5,888 nucleotides of DNA from Candidatus Shapirobacteria bacterium (GTDB lineage Bacteria; Patescibacteriota; Microgenomatia; UBA12405; JAUWLS01). Positions within the stretch are counted from its first letter, which is position 1. The number at the start of each line of letters is the position of its first letter. Location of the stretch: the NCBI GenBank assembly GCA_030667285.1, contig DAOUWE010000032.1, positions 1-5,888 on the forward strand, written 5' to 3'. The notes beneath the pieces were generated by a model. The model saw only the letters and a list, made by a program, of their open reading frames with translations, was not told the DNA's origin and ran no database searches. The translations under genes were made by a program, and so were the position numbers. Below are positions 5,681 to 5,888 of this stretch, piece by piece.

Positions 5681-5888
5681 ATGTCTAAAAAACTAAACGC
5701 TAAAAAACTACGCCTTTCCTCTCCTCGAAAAAAAGACTTAGAAAAAATTAAACGTCAACCCATAGTTCTGGTTTTAGACAACGTTCAAGACACTTTCAAT
5801 GTCGGTTCTTTTTTCAGACTAGCCGATGCCATCGCCGCCCAAAAAATTTATCTTTGCGGATCAATAGTAACTCCTCCCAATATAAAAA
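5681..5888 (+). CDS. SpoU/TrmH-family RNA 2'-O-methyltransferase, N-terminal part
   Basis: Sixty-nine residues are visible before the window ends; the gene continues to the right. After a basic leader (1-27) comes PIVLVLDNVQDTFNVGSFFR (27-46), the first SpoU motif with N34, N40, G42 and R46. It is followed by LADAIAAQKIYLCG (47-60) and TPP (64-66), matching the first strands of the SPOUT (trefoil-knot) fold. Such enzymes move a methyl group from S-adenosylmethionine to a ribose 2'-OH in tRNA or rRNA. The SAM-binding knot and the specificity region lie outside the window, so TrmH, RlmB and other relatives cannot be told apart. The short leader indicates a compact form without the L30e-like N-terminal domain of RlmB-type enzymes. 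It starts six bases after the preceding stop and is probably co-transcribed. Confidence 0.9.
   Translation, partial: MSKKLNAKKLRLSSPRKKDLEKIKRQPIVLVLDNVQDTFNVGSFFRLADAIAAQKIYLCGSIVTPPNIK

Noticed and set aside
1..5888. CRISPR array, insertion sequence or integrase-type attachment site at the tRNA
   Set aside because: No regularly spaced repeats, terminal inverted repeats, transposase or integrase were found, and no copy of the tRNA 3' end recurs in the window.
48..5888. Difference in codon flavour between left and right halves (more ATA on the left, more TTC/CTC/TCC on the right)
   Set aside because: Judged by eye only and partly explained by the membrane protein's composition; not strong enough to claim transfer without a proper count.

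Overview
The window is a compact, A+T-rich stretch with every recognisable gene on the + strand and almost no intergenic space. It holds the 3' part of a tRNA gene, seven complete protein genes, and the start of an eighth that runs off the right edge. The overall style suggests a small-genome, uncultivated-type microbe: short genes, 4-base ATGA overlaps, few ribosome binding sites, and a membrane-anchored CPFG thiol oxidoreductase. I lean towards a Patescibacteria/CPR bacterium, supported by the SpoU methylase start, the GGAGG-type ribosome binding site and the bacterial-style extended -10 promoter. A DPANN archaeon cannot be excluded from 5.9 kb, because the tyrosine machinery here is plainly archaeal in type.

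Layout. Positions 1-45 are the 3' part of a tRNA-Tyr(GUA) with a short variable loop and an acceptor strand that implies a C1:G72 pair, both archaeal/eukaryotic features. Two bases later begins a 372-residue protein of unknown function with GNAT-like signatures. It overlaps by 4 bases an M20-family zinc amidohydrolase/peptidase, which in turn overlaps by 22 bases a complete archaeal-type tyrosyl-tRNA synthetase. The tRNA and the enzyme that should charge it thus flank the two genes between them. Next come a multi-pass membrane protein with a His/Asp pattern recalling YdjM-type putative metal-dependent hydrolases and, overlapping by 4 bases, a small protein with a HEPN ribonuclease motif resembling the HEPN domain of RnlA toxins.

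A likely promoter (extended -10) lies just before a single-cluster ferredoxin and would give an almost leaderless transcript. The ferredoxin is followed after 7 bases by a membrane-anchored, cysteine-rich DsbA/GILT-like thiol-disulfide protein, and then by the N-terminal third or so of a SpoU/TrmH-family RNA methyltransferase.

The main point of interest is the archaeal-type tRNA-Tyr/TyrRS pair, probably a co-inherited orthogonal charging system if the host is bacterial. From memory, archaeal-type tyrosine identity has been reported before in some CPR bacteria, so the phenomenon may not be new. The linkage to a GNAT-like gene and an M20 gene, and the tRNA-to-mRNA junction that would make the first gene nearly leaderless, are the parts most worth a second look.
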